Positions 1 through 8,899 of a stretch of DNA of 50,756 nt are shown piece after piece. Below the pieces are notes generated by a model, which saw only the letters and a list, made by a program, of their open reading frames with translations, did not search any database and had not been told where the DNA came from. Position numbers and translations under genes: made by a program. The stretch is from Chromohalobacter beijerinckii (lineage in GTDB: Bacteria; Pseudomonadota; Gammaproteobacteria; Pseudomonadales; Halomonadaceae): the NCBI RefSeq assembly GCF_023061185.1, contig NZ_JAKGAK010000022.1, positions 1-50,756 of the forward strand. The letters run 5' to 3'. Numbering within the stretch: the stretch's first letter is position 1; every line of letters starts with the position of its first letter.

Positions 1-361
1 TCTGCAGCGGCTGCAGGGATTTCTTCGGCGCTTTCGGCTGCTTGACCGAGACCTCCAGGAACGGATTGTGGGAGCAGGCAATCAGCTGATGCTTGATGCC
101 GAAGTTGTAGAGCGCCTTGAGGTGGCGGACGTAGTTATTCCAGCTCGCCTCGGTAATGCCGTCGGGTCGCGCCGGCGTGCGGATGATCGACGTGCGCCAT
201 TCGATAACCATGGGCCGCGTGACCATGCTGGGGTAGGCCTCGTGGCCCAGGTAACGGCGAAACAGGCGAACGACGGCGGTATAAGTGCTGACGCTCTTGG
301 GACGCAAATGCTTGTCGGCGGCGTAGCGGCTCACCAGTTCCAGAAACGACACATCATACAT
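1..361 (-). CDS. Tyrosine site-specific recombinase, N-terminal part (cut by window edge)
   Basis: The minus strand encodes 120 residues from an ATG at 361-359 running off the left edge. The visible part begins MYDVSFLELVSRYAADK and contains ASWNNYVRHLKALYNFG, the pattern of a SAM-like core-binding domain of phage-type integrases. The catalytic R-H-R-Y domain would lie outside the window. The start overlaps the stop of the upstream relaxase gene (TGA at 356-354) by a few bases, so the two are probably translated together. A relaxase followed directly by a recombinase is, from memory, a common end of MobH-type integrative elements. It could instead be an accessory recombinase not involved in integration. 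Assignment to the family is fairly sure; its role is inferred. Confidence 0.75.
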   Translation of the reverse strand, partial: MYDVSFLELVSRYAADKHLRPKSVSTYTAVVRLFRRYLGHEAYPSMVTRPMVIEWRTSIIRTPARPDGITEASWNNYVRHLKALYNFGIKHQLIACSHNPFLEVSVKQPKAPKKSLQPLQ

Positions 362-2249
362 GGGACTCTTCCCCTTCTGCGGGGGTGGTCGCGAGCGTCA
401 ACACCCAGTTGTCGGGCGGCAGCGTGCGACTCACCTGGTACGGATCCTTGATCAGGTACCCCATCAGCGTTCGGGTCTTGTTCGGTCCTTGGACGGTCAC
501 CTTGTGGATATTCTGTCCCCGGGTTCTGACATGGCGTCCCAGCTTCTGGAAGCGCTGCTGGACCGTCTTCCACTGCGCCTCGTCGTTCAGGATTTCCTTG
601 CTGAAGCGCTTGAAGATGCCGGGGCTGACCAGAAACCAGGTGCCGTTCACCGTATGCACCGGCGCCTTCGTGTCGTTGATGACCAGGGCATGATTCGCCA
701 GCCCCGTCGTCAGCCACTGCCAGAACCGCTCGCCCAGGTCCGCAGCAGCGTCGGGCGGTTGGGCCGCCTCCACTTGAGAGAGTTCTGTTTTAGCAGACCC
801 TGAGAGGCAGCTCCTGTCGGCAATCTCGGAAAGTTTTGTCTCCGTAGGCTGACTGTCGCTTGCACAGCTGCTGGATAAGTCCTGGGCCTCGGTGGCCGGA
901 AATAGCGCCAGGATCTCGTCGTCCAGAGCCGTTTCCGGATCAGACTGGGGTGCGTCTGGCGTGGGTGGCGTTTCAGGGTTGGAAGCGCTGGGCGGCTCGG
1001 CCTGGGCAGGCGACGGCGCTTCTGCGGTGGGCGGCGCCTCACTAGCTCCGCTCCGGGTTGGCAAGTCCTCGGGGGCAGGTGGTGTCCGAGGCAGGTCTGG
1101 CTGTTCGGCTTCCCGATCGTCAGCCGCGCCCGCCCCCTGCACCCTCAGAGTGCCGCGGAACGCCGGCGGCCTGTCCTCCACGCCCCAGATCAGCGTCGTC
1201 GAGATCTTGATCATGCTGAAGATCTGCTGCCAGTCGCCATCGACAATCTCGCATTGCCAGACGGCCTTGCCTTCGCTGACTTCCTCGATTAACCCATGGG
1301 CCTGCAGCTCGCCGTAGAGGCGGTTCAGGTCGGCGGGGATACTTTTGATGCCTTGCGCGTAGAGGTGGGCCTTGAGTTCGTTGACCGCCCGCGGCGAGAC
1401 CAGCCAGAGGGCGTCTCCGGTGAGCCACCCCACTCCGCCCTTCTGGTTCAACTTGAACTGTTCCCTGACCAGATAACATAGGCCCTCGGCCAGCTTGCGC
1501 TGAAGGGATTCGACCGGCGCAGCAAGCGCCTGGACCGGATCGCCCCCCAGTGCCTTGGCGACACTGGCACGATCCGCCTGGTGAACCAGCTCGGCGATAA
1601 TACCGCCGCGCTCGGTGTGGCCGCTGATCGTGTACATCAGCAGTGCAAAGAGCCTGGGCTGGCTCATCAACCAATCAAGGACCCTGGCACCCAGAACCTG
1701 CTGAGCCAGCAACGGATTAACGGCACTGTGCAGATGGTAATCCCGGCCGGCCCGGTAGCGCATGCGGTAGGGCCCCGGAATTGTTCCATGCCATAGGCGC
1801 CACTCACGGCCATCTTCGAGATGGATCTCGATATCGACCAGCACCTTGGCGACGTCGTGCATGAGGGCGCCGTAGGTGATGGCCACACTCCACAGCTCAC
1901 CGGCCGAGCTTTGGTCCTCGGGCTTAGCGCCCGGTGGCAAAAGGTGGCGCTGCCGGAGGCGTAGCCCATAGCAGGCCATCTCGAGCGCATGGTCGAGCAT
2001 GCCGCCGGGATAGGCATGGTGATGCGACTCGGAGGCCGGCAGCAGCTGAACGAGCTCGGCGTAGCGCTGGATGGGTGCCAGCAGGTAGTCGTCGAAGACG
2101 AGCCGCGTCAGGGAGGTTGTGTCCCAGAGCAGCTTGAGCATGGCCTGGCGGCGTGGGGTCGCGAGCAGCTCTGCACCGGACCGAGGGCGGTGGAACCCTT
2201 CACCAGCCGGTGAGATAATTCGGGGTCGTGAAAAAAGACGTGCAAGCAT
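354..2249 (-). CDS. traI: MobH-type relaxase TraI of an integrative conjugative element
   Basis: The protein is 631 residues, close to the usual size of this family. The N-terminal TraI_2 domain (about residues 10-335) shows the HD-like metal-binding pattern HHHAYPGGMLDH at 76-87 and HDVAK at 131-135. MobH relaxases nick oriT and lead the transferred strand using such an HD fold. A Pro/Glu/Ser-rich low-complexity linker covers about 375-470. A TraI_2_C-like domain (FWQWLTTGLANHALVINDT and on) fills the last 120 residues. The first ATG follows no strong ribosome site, so a slightly different start is possible. The gene overlaps the downstream recombinase start. No other conjugation gene is in view, so the element either extends left or is a remnant. 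Family call is secure; transfer activity is not shown. Confidence 0.88.
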   Translation of the reverse strand: MLARLFSRPRIISPAGEGFHRPRSGAELLATPRRQAMLKLLWDTTSLTRLVFDDYLLAPIQRYAELVQLLPASESHHHAYPGGMLDHALEMACYGLRLRQRHLLPPGAKPEDQSSAGELWSVAITYGALMHDVAKVLVDIEIHLEDGREWRLWHGTIPGPYRMRYRAGRDYHLHSAVNPLLAQQVLGARVLDWLMSQPRLFALLMYTISGHTERGGIIAELVHQADRASVAKALGGDPVQALAAPVESLQRKLAEGLCYLVREQFKLNQKGGVGWLTGDALWLVSPRAVNELKAHLYAQGIKSIPADLNRLYGELQAHGLIEEVSEGKAVWQCEIVDGDWQQIFSMIKISTTLIWGVEDRPPAFRGTLRVQGAGAADDREAEQPDLPRTPPAPEDLPTRSGASEAPPTAEAPSPAQAEPPSASNPETPPTPDAPQSDPETALDDEILALFPATEAQDLSSSCASDSQPTETKLSEIADRSCLSGSAKTELSQVEAAQPPDAAADLGERFWQWLTTGLANHALVINDTKAPVHTVNGTWFLVSPGIFKRFSKEILNDEAQWKTVQQRFQKLGRHVRTRGQNIHKVTVQGPNKTRTLMGYLIKDPYQVSRTLPPDNWVLTLATTPAEGEESHV

Positions 2250-2255
2250 GGATAA

Positions 2256-2290
2256 GCTCTGTCACCAGGATTCTGGCTTTGTGACAGAGC
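2256..2290. repeat. Inverted repeat upstream of the relaxase
   Basis: A perfect 10-bp stem, GCTCTGTCAC (2256-2265) and GTGACAGAGC (2281-2290), with a 15-base loop, lies just upstream of the relaxase start. There is no T-tract, so it is not a typical terminator. Inverted repeats close to a relaxase gene are common at oriT nic regions; that function is only a suggestion here. Confidence 0.5.
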
Positions 2291-2477
2291 CGGCTCTCAA
2301 TGCTAAGAAAGAATGTTAAGCCGGTTTGAGAGGCATTCCAGTCGATACTGAAACCAACGACTGGCCGCACAGCTGAGCTACGTAGTGCATGCGGATTGTA
2401 GTGCTTGCCGAGGAAGGCACAGTTGAGGCATGTCTACAAGCGCTCCACTGTATGGCGAAGAGTAGGGAAAAGCGTAT

Positions 2478-2493
2478 GCTATACACGTATAGC
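2478..2493. promoter_or_regulatory. Operator-like palindrome of the antitoxin gene
   Basis: GCTATACACGTATAGC is a near-perfect 16-bp dyad (only the two central bases break symmetry) ending 21 bases before the ATG of the RelB-like gene. It also contains TATAC/TATAG sequences that could serve as the -10 element. Ribbon-helix-helix antitoxins commonly autoregulate through such palindromes. Confidence 0.55.
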
Positions 2494-2514
2494 AACCCTA
2501 GCGGAGGGCCCATC

Positions 2515-2740
2515 ATGCTGGCCATACGACTCCCCACCGACATCGAGGCCCGCCTCGAGGCCTTGGCCAAAGCCACCGGGCGCACCTAAAACCTTTTATG
2601 CCCGCGAGGCAATCCTCGAGCACCTGGATGACCTCGAGGATATTTACCTGGCCGAGCAGGCCCTAGAGCAGGTACGCCGCGGCGAAATGACTACCCATAG
2701 CCTGGATGACCTGGAGCGTGAGCTTGGCCTGGCAGATTGA
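2515..2740 (+). pseudogene. RelB/CopG-like antitoxin, frameshifted
   Basis: From the ATG at 2515 (ribosome site GCGGAGGG just before) the frame reads [20 protein letters not shown], a ribbon-helix-helix N-terminus, and stops at TAA 2587-2589. One frame over, the sequence continues [20 protein letters not shown] and ends LERELGLAD with TGA at 2738-2740. Removing the extra T at about 2587 restores one 74-residue antitoxin. No RelE/ParE toxin follows; the next sequence is an ISL3 remnant that probably deleted it. What is left is a broken, toxin-less antitoxin with an intact-looking operator. A sequencing error at the single base cannot be excluded. Confidence 0.75.
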
Positions 2741-2887
2741 GCTCACGGATGATCGGCTGAATACCAGTGTGCTTGAGGGCATAAATAACCGCATCAAGAT
2801 CATCAAGCGCATGGCCTATGGATACCGCGACACGGCGTACTTCTTCTTAAAATCCGTACCGCGTATCCCGGCAAAGTGCGATGAACC
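2741..2887 (+). mobile_element. ISL3-family remnant: transposase C-terminus and right end
   Basis: The frame through 2745-2870 reads DRLNTSVLEGINNRIKIIKR then MAYGYRDTAYFFLKS, nearly the same as the C-terminus of the ISL3 transposase at 22,430-22,530 in this window (LDTSVPESMNNRINVIKRMA). At 2870-2887 the complement reads GGTTCATCGCACTTTGCC. It resembles the left end of the other copy (GGTTCTTCGCAGATC at 21,244), so it is probably the terminal inverted repeat. Only the last 150 bases or so of the element survive. Confidence 0.75.
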
Positions 2888-2943
2888 CCAAAAAGGGCAG
2901 CCTTTAGCCATCACCTGAGAGTAAAGCCTCTTCTTTCGCTTAG

Positions 2944-4521
2944 TTACGCTTCGCGCTTGCCGTCTACCAATCGGGTAATGCCCAGTGAGTTGCTCTCCTT
3001 GAGCGCCTCGGGCAGCAGTCTCTCCGGCAGCGCCTGGTAGCACACCGGACGCAGGAAGCGGAAGATCGCTGCACTACCCACCGAGGTGGTGCGGCTGTCG
3101 GAAGTCGCCGGGTACGGCCCGCCGTGCACCATGGCGTGGCATACCTCGACCCCGGTCGGCCAGCCGTTGACCAGCACGCGACCCGCCTTGCGCTCCAGCG
3201 TCGGCAGCAGCGCCCGCGCCGCGTCGAGATCGGCATCGTCCATCTGCAGCGTGACGGTGAGCTGGCCTTCCAGGTGCTCGGCGACCTGCTTCACTTCCGC
3301 CGTGTCGCGGCACTCGATGACCAGCGAGGAGGACCCGAACACCTCTTCCTGCAGTGTCTCTTCGGCGAGGAAATCGGCCGCCGAGGTCACGAACAGCGCC
3401 GACTGGCACTGGTTGGGCGTCTCGCCCACCTGGCCACGCGCCACTTCGCGCACCTTGTCGTGCCCGGAGAGCCGGCCCACGCCCTGCTGGTAGGCATCAT
3501 AGATGCCTGGGGTGAGCATGGTCTGCGAGGCGCTGCCCTTGAGCACCTCGCCGGCCTTGGCGACGAAGGCGTCCAGCGCCTCGCTCTTCTCGGCGATCAC
3601 CAGCCCCGGGTTGGTGCAGAACTGTCCGGCGCCCATGTTGAGCGAGGCCACGAAGCCCTCGGCCATCGCCTCGCCACGCGCCTTGAGTGCCACCGGCAGC
3701 GGGAACACCGGGTTGATCGAGCTCATCTCGGCGTAGACCGGGATCGGCTCCTTGCGCTGCTGGGCGATCTTCATCAGGGCGGTCCCGCCACTGCGCGAGC
3801 CGGTGAAGCCCACCGCCTTGATGCGGTAATCGGCGACCAGTGCCGCGCCGACTTCCCGGCCGGAGCCGAACAGCACGGAGAACACGCCGTCCGGCAGGCC
3901 GCACTGGGCCACCGCCTTCTGTACGGCGCGACCGACCAGCTCGGACGTGCCGGGGTGGGCGGAGTGGGCCTTGACGATCACCGGGCAACCCGCAGCGAGT
4001 GCCGAGGCGGTATCGCCCCCGGCCACGGAGAAGGCCAGCGGGAAATTGCTGGCGCCGAACACGGCCACCGGCCCCAGCGCGATGTGGCGCTGACGCAGGT
4101 CGGCGCGCGGCATCGGCTGGCGGTCGGGCATGGCCGGATCGATACGCACGTCGAGCCATTCGCCGGCGCGCACCACGTTGGCGAACAGGCGCAGCTGGCC
4201 GCAGGTACGGCCACGCTCGCCTTCGATACGCGCCTGGGGCAGGCCGGTCTCGGCCACGGCGCGCTGGATCAGCGCATCGCCGATGGCCTCGATCTCGCTG
4301 GCCACGGTATCGAGGAACACCGCGCGCTCCTCGAGCGAGGTCTCGCGGTAGGTATCGAAAGCGTCCCAGGCGAGTTGGCAGGCCTTCTCTACCTCGGCGG
4401 CGCTGCCGCCGGCGTAGGCCGGGTCGAGCTGCTCCCCGGTAGCCGGGTTGACGGCGTGAATGGCGCTGCTGCTGCCGACGACAGCCTGTTGGCCAATGAG
4501 TAATTTTCCTTCCAGTGTCAT
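2944..4521 (-). CDS. 2-oxoglutarate-semialdehyde dehydrogenase (NAD(P)-dependent)
   Basis: This 525-residue aldehyde dehydrogenase has the full catalytic set: GASNFP with Asn159, [10 protein letters not shown] with Lys184, general base Glu265 in YAEMSS, and nucleophile Cys302 in [10 protein letters not shown]. Length and the GQFCTNPGL and [11 protein letters not shown] patterns match the 2,5-dioxovalerate (ketoglutarate semialdehyde) dehydrogenases of sugar-acid catabolism. It is the last gene of the leftward uronate cluster and would oxidise the semialdehyde made by the KdgD product to 2-oxoglutarate. A strong GGAGG site precedes the ATG. An open 53-codon frame upstream ends in an ATGA overlap with this start. 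Specificity is inferred from context and motif resemblance. Confidence 0.85.
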   Translation of the reverse strand: MTLEGKLLIGQQAVVGSSSAIHAVNPATGEQLDPAYAGGSAAEVEKACQLAWDAFDTYRETSLEERAVFLDTVASEIEAIGDALIQRAVAETGLPQARIEGERGRTCGQLRLFANVVRAGEWLDVRIDPAMPDRQPMPRADLRQRHIALGPVAVFGASNFPLAFSVAGGDTASALAAGCPVIVKAHSAHPGTSELVGRAVQKAVAQCGLPDGVFSVLFGSGREVGAALVADYRIKAVGFTGSRSGGTALMKIAQQRKEPIPVYAEMSSINPVFPLPVALKARGEAMAEGFVASLNMGAGQFCTNPGLVIAEKSEALDAFVAKAGEVLKGSASQTMLTPGIYDAYQQGVGRLSGHDKVREVARGQVGETPNQCQSALFVTSAADFLAEETLQEEVFGSSSLVIECRDTAEVKQVAEHLEGQLTVTLQMDDADLDAARALLPTLERKAGRVLVNGWPTGVEVCHAMVHGGPYPATSDSRTTSVGSAAIFRFLRPVCYQALPERLLPEALKESNSLGITRLVDGKREA

Positions 4522-4679
4522 TCTTCCTCCGAGGTATCGCGCGTCATGAATGAATTATCTATGGAAAAAATTAGCGTTACTAACTGAACGGGCATTAGCA
4601 AAGGCAACCCCAACTTGTACGACACCTGCTGGAAATTCAGCTGTCCAACGTTACCCAGCGCTACGGGTTTGCCATCCAT
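4518..4679 (-). other. Short open frame overlapping the dehydrogenase start (doubtful)
   Basis: A 53-codon minus-strand frame begins at ATG 4679 (MDGKPVALGNVGQLNFQQVS) and ends with TGA overlapping the next ATG as ATGA. I do not recognise it. It lies in the otherwise gene-free 4522-4759 stretch, which also holds a short plus-strand frame (HLLEIQLSNVTQRYGF) that looks just as protein-like, so this may be a gene remnant on either strand rather than a real small protein. No clear ribosome site precedes it. Confidence 0.2.
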
Positions 4680-4759
4680 GACTTTAGCCTACTACCATTT
4701 TAATAAGGATAATTACCCAGCAGTATTGTTTTACGCACTGTGTAACTAAACCCCATTAT

Positions 4760-5563
4760 CTAATTAATATCGTCAGGATGAGAAAAAGTGACAAATTTCC
4801 CACCCTGATAAATAACAGCCGGGCTGGCAGGATTAATTTGTTCTTTGCGGGCCTCTATTTCAGCACGCCATGGCTCCGAACTATCTTCCGGCACCCAACC
4901 TAAAAATGATGATTTACTATTATCCCACCAGCTCTCAGTGTTATTCGACGCCCCATAAATTACAGTACAGGCGAGCTTGGGGGCAGAAAATGCACGCCTG
5001 AGCAAACTTACAAAGTCCTCAACACTTAACCAAGTTGCCAGCATACGAGCATCAGCAGGCTCAGAAAAACAAGAGCCGACCCGTACACATAAGGTTTCGA
5101 CATTGAACTTATTGTAGTAAAGGCTCGCCAAGTCTTCTCCAAAGCATTTTGATACGCCATAGAGAGAGTCGGGCCGGCGCGGTGCATCAGTATCTATTCT
5201 TTCCGTTCGCGGATAGTAACCAATCGTATGGTTTGAGCTCGCAAATACGACACGAGGGTTTCTAAAAGCCCGCACTGCCTCGTAAAGATTATAAGTTCCT
5301 ATAATATTTGCTTGCAATATATCCATCCAGGGTTTTTCTACCGAAACTCCCCCCAAATGTACGATACCATCGCAATCCGCTACCAGATTCTTAACACCAT
5401 CAGCATCCGTAAGATCGCATCTAACCAATTCCTCGTGGCCATTTGCAACGCCTAGGTCGGCAATATCTGTTAGACGAACTTGATGAGCCAGCTTTGAAAG
5501 GTGGGGACGTATGGCTTTGCCAACACCTCCAGCCGCACCCGTTACCAATAGACGTTTAAGCAT
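4760..5563 (-). CDS. udh: Uronate dehydrogenase (NAD+)
   Basis: The 267-residue protein is a short-chain-type extended dehydrogenase. It has TGAAGGVG at 8-15 for NAD, the SSNHTIGYY segment at 109-117, and the catalytic pair Tyr135/Lys139 in YGVSK. These match bacterial uronate dehydrogenases, which oxidise D-galacturonate or D-glucuronate at C1 to the aldaro-1,5-lactone, giving galactarate or glucarate. It sits between glucarate dehydratase (58 bases upstream) and the semialdehyde dehydrogenase, as expected for the first cytoplasmic step of oxidative uronate breakdown. The gene is noticeably more AT-rich than its neighbours, hinting at a different origin. Call is confident. Confidence 0.9.
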   Translation of the reverse strand: MLKRLLVTGAAGGVGKAIRPHLSKLAHQVRLTDIADLGVANGHEELVRCDLTDADGVKNLVADCDGIVHLGGVSVEKPWMDILQANIIGTYNLYEAVRAFRNPRVVFASSNHTIGYYPRTERIDTDAPRRPDSLYGVSKCFGEDLASLYYNKFNVETLCVRVGSCFSEPADARMLATWLSVEDFVSLLRRAFSAPKLACTVIYGASNNTESWWDNSKSSFLGWVPEDSSEPWRAEIEARKEQINPASPAVIYQGGKFVTFSHPDDIN

Positions 5564-5621
5564 AAATCTAAAATTCCTTCAAGGGTAACTTTCGCTGCAA
5601 CCTATTAGTTCCAGCAAGGCG

Positions 5622-6947
5622 TTAGCGCAATAGAGCCGGCCTTTTGGAATCAAATATCCAACCAGGATGTAAGTACTGCATCGCCATGGCGTCATTACGT
5701 TGCGTGACGTTAAGGCCCCTGTAAAGCGCATGGGCAGCATCAAGCTGCTGCATGTCCAGCTCAATGCCAAGACCGGGCGTATCAGGCACACGCAGCTTGC
5801 CGTCGCGGATCTTGAATGGCTCCTTGGTGATGCGCTGACCATCCTGCCAGATCCAGTGCGTATCGATAGCGGTAATTTTGCCAGGGCAGGCCGCAGCCAC
5901 GTGAGTCATCATGGCCAGCGAAACATCGAAATGGTTATTGCTGTGCGAACCCCAGGTCATGCCCCACTCGTTGCATAGCTCACCAACCGCAACGGCCCCT
6001 TGCATGGTCCAGAAATGACAGTCGGCCAGAGGAATATCCACGGCGTTGAGCTGCACCGCGTACTGCAGTTGCTTGAAATCGGTAGCAATCATATTGGTTG
6101 CTGTGGGCAGACCAGTACGTTTCTTGAACTCAGCCATGATCTCGCGGCCCGAGTAGCTCTCCTCTTGGCCACAGGGATCCTCGGCATAGCTCAGCAGGTC
6201 GCGGATTGGTGTCAGAACGCGTACTGCCTCGTCCAGCTTCCAGGCGCCGTTGGGGTCGAGGGTCAGCCGCGCCTCGGGGAACACCTCATGCAAAGCCCGG
6301 ACACAGTCGGCTTCTTCTTCACCACTCAGCACGCCCCCCTTGAGCTTGAAGTCCCTGAAGCCGTAGCGTTCATAGGCCGCCTTGGCCAGGTTGGCGACGG
6401 CCTCGGGAGTCAGGGCTTCGCGACAGCGCACCTCGTCCCAGGCATCGCAAGGGTTCTCAGCCTTGGGATATGGCAGGTCGGTTTTGTCCGGGTCACCAAG
6501 CAGAAACAAGTAGCCGAGCGCCTCGACCTCGTTACGCTGGCGACCGTACTGCCCTAGTAGGTCTGCCACCGGCATGTTCATGGCCTGGCCAAACAGGTCG
6601 AATAACGCCGACTCGATGGCTGTCAGCACATGCACCCCGACACGCAAGTCGAAGGTCTGGCGACCACGCTCTTCGCGGCCGTTGCCGGCCAACAGCAAGC
6701 GGCAGCGGTTGAGGATACCCTTGACCTCGTTGACAGCCGCGCCCTCCACCTGAGAACGGCACTGCTCCAAGCCCTTGAGGATGCCTTCGCTGGAGGGAAT
6801 CTCTCCAACGCCCTGATTACCTGCGTTGTCTTCCAAGATCACCACACAACGCACGAACCAGGGGGCATGGCCACCGCTCAGGTTGAGCAGGAAACTGTCG
6901 TAGCCAGCAACCGGTACCACACGCATACTTTTGACGGTTGGAAACAT
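5622..6947 (-). CDS. gudD: Glucarate dehydratase
   Basis: The 441-residue enolase-superfamily enzyme has the length of GudD. Visible active-site elements are the KxK motif (Lys201, Lys203), metal ligands Asp231 and Glu256, Asn in ATNM near 285, Asp309 and the catalytic His335 in SHSNNHFD. The N-terminal capping region (FPTVKSMRVVPVAGYDSFLL) is also typical. It dehydrates D-glucarate to 5-dehydro-4-deoxy-D-glucarate. It is 46 bases downstream of kdgD and 58 upstream of udh in one leftward operon, with an AGGTGGG ribosome site. Whether it also accepts galactarate or idarate cannot be told; no galactarate dehydratase is in the window. Confidence 0.92.
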   Translation of the reverse strand: MFPTVKSMRVVPVAGYDSFLLNLSGGHAPWFVRCVVILEDNAGNQGVGEIPSSEGILKGLEQCRSQVEGAAVNEVKGILNRCRLLLAGNGREERGRQTFDLRVGVHVLTAIESALFDLFGQAMNMPVADLLGQYGRQRNEVEALGYLFLLGDPDKTDLPYPKAENPCDAWDEVRCREALTPEAVANLAKAAYERYGFRDFKLKGGVLSGEEEADCVRALHEVFPEARLTLDPNGAWKLDEAVRVLTPIRDLLSYAEDPCGQEESYSGREIMAEFKKRTGLPTATNMIATDFKQLQYAVQLNAVDIPLADCHFWTMQGAVAVGELCNEWGMTWGSHSNNHFDVSLAMMTHVAAACPGKITAIDTHWIWQDGQRITKEPFKIRDGKLRVPDTPGLGIELDMQQLDAAHALYRGLNVTQRNDAMAMQYLHPGWIFDSKRPALLR

Positions 6948-6993
6948 AACCCACCTAAATATAAATATTTTTATCCTTGAGGATTATACTGCG

Positions 6994-7911
6994 CTAGTAA
7001 GTCTGTCCTCGGGCGATAATCGCCTTGAGCTGTTCCACCTCGTGCTTGCTGGGCATTTCGAGAGGTGCCCTGACCGAGCCCGCTGGACGCCCGATCAGCT
7101 CGGCACCTGCCTTGATCAGACTGACTGCATAGCCTTTCTTGTTGTCACGTAGGTTGACGAAGGGAATGAAGAACTCGTTGGTAATCTTCTTGATAGTGGC
7201 CGAATCGCCACGACGCAGCGCCTTGTAAAATGTGACCGCCATCTCCGGCACGAAGTTGAATACAGCTGAGGAGTAGGTATTAACACCAATCGACAGGTAG
7301 GCTTCGGCGAAAATTTCCGCGGTCGGTACACCGCCAACATAAACCAGGCGTTCACCAACGGTCTTAATGATCTTGTTGAGCAGTTGAATGTCGCCCTTGC
7401 CATCCTTCAGACCGACCAGGTTGGGGCAGGCATCGGCGAGCTTCTGCACCGCGTCGGCCTCGAGCACGCCATTTCCGCGGTTGTAATAAATGACACTGAT
7501 GTCAGTGGCATCGCAGATCTGGCGGGCATACTTCACCAGGCCATCCTGTGGGCACTCGGTCAGGTACGGCGGCATAAGCAGGATACCGTCGGCGCCAGCT
7601 TCCTCGGCAGCCTTGGCAAAGGCCTTGCCACTACCCACGCTCAACCCGGCGCTGGCAATGACCGGTAGCTTGCCACCAACCGTCTTGACGGCCAGCGAAA
7701 CGACCTCACGGAACTCGTCCAGCGTCAGGTTGAAGAACTCACCGGTACCACCGGCCACGAACACGGCGGAAATCTCATGGCTAATGAACCATTCGAGGCG
7801 CTGACGGTAGCTTTCAGGATCGAAGCTGCCGTTAGCGTTGAAGTCGGTGATGGGAAACGAAAGCAGACCATCTCCAACCGCTTTCATGACCTCTTGTTTG
7901 CTAAATTTCAT
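6994..7911 (-). CDS. kdgD: 5-dehydro-4-deoxyglucarate dehydratase
   Basis: This 305-residue DHDPS/NAL-family protein has Tyr143 in IYYNRGNGV and the Schiff-base Lys169 in LVGLKDGKGD. The GGTGEFF loop at 54-60 replaces the GTTGE of dihydrodipicolinate synthase, as in KdgD. It decarboxylates and dehydrates 5-keto-4-deoxyglucarate to 2-oxoglutarate semialdehyde, linking GudD to the aldehyde dehydrogenase at the end of the cluster. It starts MKFSKQEV at an ATG behind AAAGGG. The neighbours make this assignment strong. Confidence 0.92.
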   Translation of the reverse strand: MKFSKQEVMKAVGDGLLSFPITDFNANGSFDPESYRQRLEWFISHEISAVFVAGGTGEFFNLTLDEFREVVSLAVKTVGGKLPVIASAGLSVGSGKAFAKAAEEAGADGILLMPPYLTECPQDGLVKYARQICDATDISVIYYNRGNGVLEADAVQKLADACPNLVGLKDGKGDIQLLNKIIKTVGERLVYVGGVPTAEIFAEAYLSIGVNTYSSAVFNFVPEMAVTFYKALRRGDSATIKKITNEFFIPFVNLRDNKKGYAVSLIKAGAELIGRPAGSVRAPLEMPSKHEVEQLKAIIARGQTY

Positions 7912-7979
7912 AAATAACCCTTTGAATTAGGTTTAAAATTTGAAAGTAAGTTTATTTGTAATAAACCATACAAATAAAG

Positions 7980-7993
7980 GCTTGGTTCCAAGC
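7980..7993. repeat. Small hairpin between kdgD and the amidohydrolase gene
   Basis: GCTTGGTTCCAAGC is a perfect 6-bp stem with a 2-base loop in the 115-base gap. It may modulate read-through in the operon; no U-tract follows on the transcribed (minus) strand in a way that would make it a strong terminator. Confidence 0.3.
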
Positions 7994-8026
7994 AACTTCT
8001 TGGCAGGCCAAGCATGAGCAATAAGG

Positions 8027-8899
8027 CTATTTCATAAATCCGTACAGCTGTGCCGGATTATCGACGAGAATCTTTTTCTGTATTTCAGGTTCGGCCCAGT
8101 GCAGCAGTACGTCGAGCAGCTCAGCATCGTTGGGGTATTGCTCACGCGGCACACCCACATGCGGCCAGTTGCTGCCCCACAGAATACGCTCGGGGGCATG
8201 CGCGATGACCCGCTTAGCGATGGCACCGATGTCCTCGTATCGCGGCCCGCCGGTGACGCTGGCCTCGTAGCCTGCACAGATCTTGAACCAAGCATTGCCC
8301 TTGTCGAGCAGGCGCAAGATCTCGTCGACCCGGGTATCGTTAGCTGGGACTGGGTCCATGAACTTGCCGATATGATCGATGATGTATTCGCCTTCGATCT
8401 TGTGCAGTTCATCCAAATAATCGCCCAACTGACGACCATTGAACTGAACCATAAGGTGCCAGCCCATTGGCCGAATGACCTTTTCGACCTCCAACATACG
8501 ATCGATTTTCACGGCTCCGCCCGGTAACTGCATGATGCGCGCCCCGCGTACCCCCCGCGCGTGCCAACCTTCGAGTTCATGTAGCGACGTGTCCGGTGTG
8601 ACGACGGCGACGCCGCGTGCCGATTGCGTGCCGAAAGTATCAAGCGCCTGCAGTAGGGCACTATTGTCGAACTGGTAAGCGTTTGGCTGTGTGACGACTA
8701 CCCGATCTAGGGACAATCGCCGCTGCACCTGACGGTAATCCTCCACAGTGGCGAGTTCGGGAATTGGTGGCCATCCTCCGGGCTGCTCTCCGAAGCCGGG
8801 AGGGTAAATATGGATATGGCAATCAGTGGCTCCAGGAGGTGTCCTCAATACCGGTTCCGGTCCATCGAGAGGGCGCGTATTGGCGGGAATATCTGACAT
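8027..8899 (-). CDS. Amidohydrolase-2 family, probable galactarolactone isomerase
   Basis: The 290-residue protein is a metal-dependent TIM-barrel amidohydrolase. It has CHIHIYPPG near residues 27-35, HLMVQFNG, YIIDHIGKF and RILWGSNWPHVG toward the C-terminus. Length and motifs resemble D-galactarolactone isomerase of Agrobacterium, which converts the 1,5-lactone released by uronate dehydrogenase to the 1,4-lactone. Its place beside kdgD, gudD and udh supports a role on the Udh product. A lactonase acting on the same compound, or a 2-pyrone-dicarboxylate-hydrolase-like activity, are the alternatives. Start: ATG behind GAGGC. Family is sure; the exact reaction is an inference. Confidence 0.75.
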   Translation of the reverse strand: MSDIPANTRPLDGPEPVLRTPPGATDCHIHIYPPGFGEQPGGWPPIPELATVEDYRQVQRRLSLDRVVVTQPNAYQFDNSALLQALDTFGTQSARGVAVVTPDTSLHELEGWHARGVRGARIMQLPGGAVKIDRMLEVEKVIRPMGWHLMVQFNGRQLGDYLDELHKIEGEYIIDHIGKFMDPVPANDTRVDEILRLLDKGNAWFKICAGYEASVTGGPRYEDIGAIAKRVIAHAPERILWGSNWPHVGVPREQYPNDAELLDVLLHWAEPEIQKKILVDNPAQLYGFMK

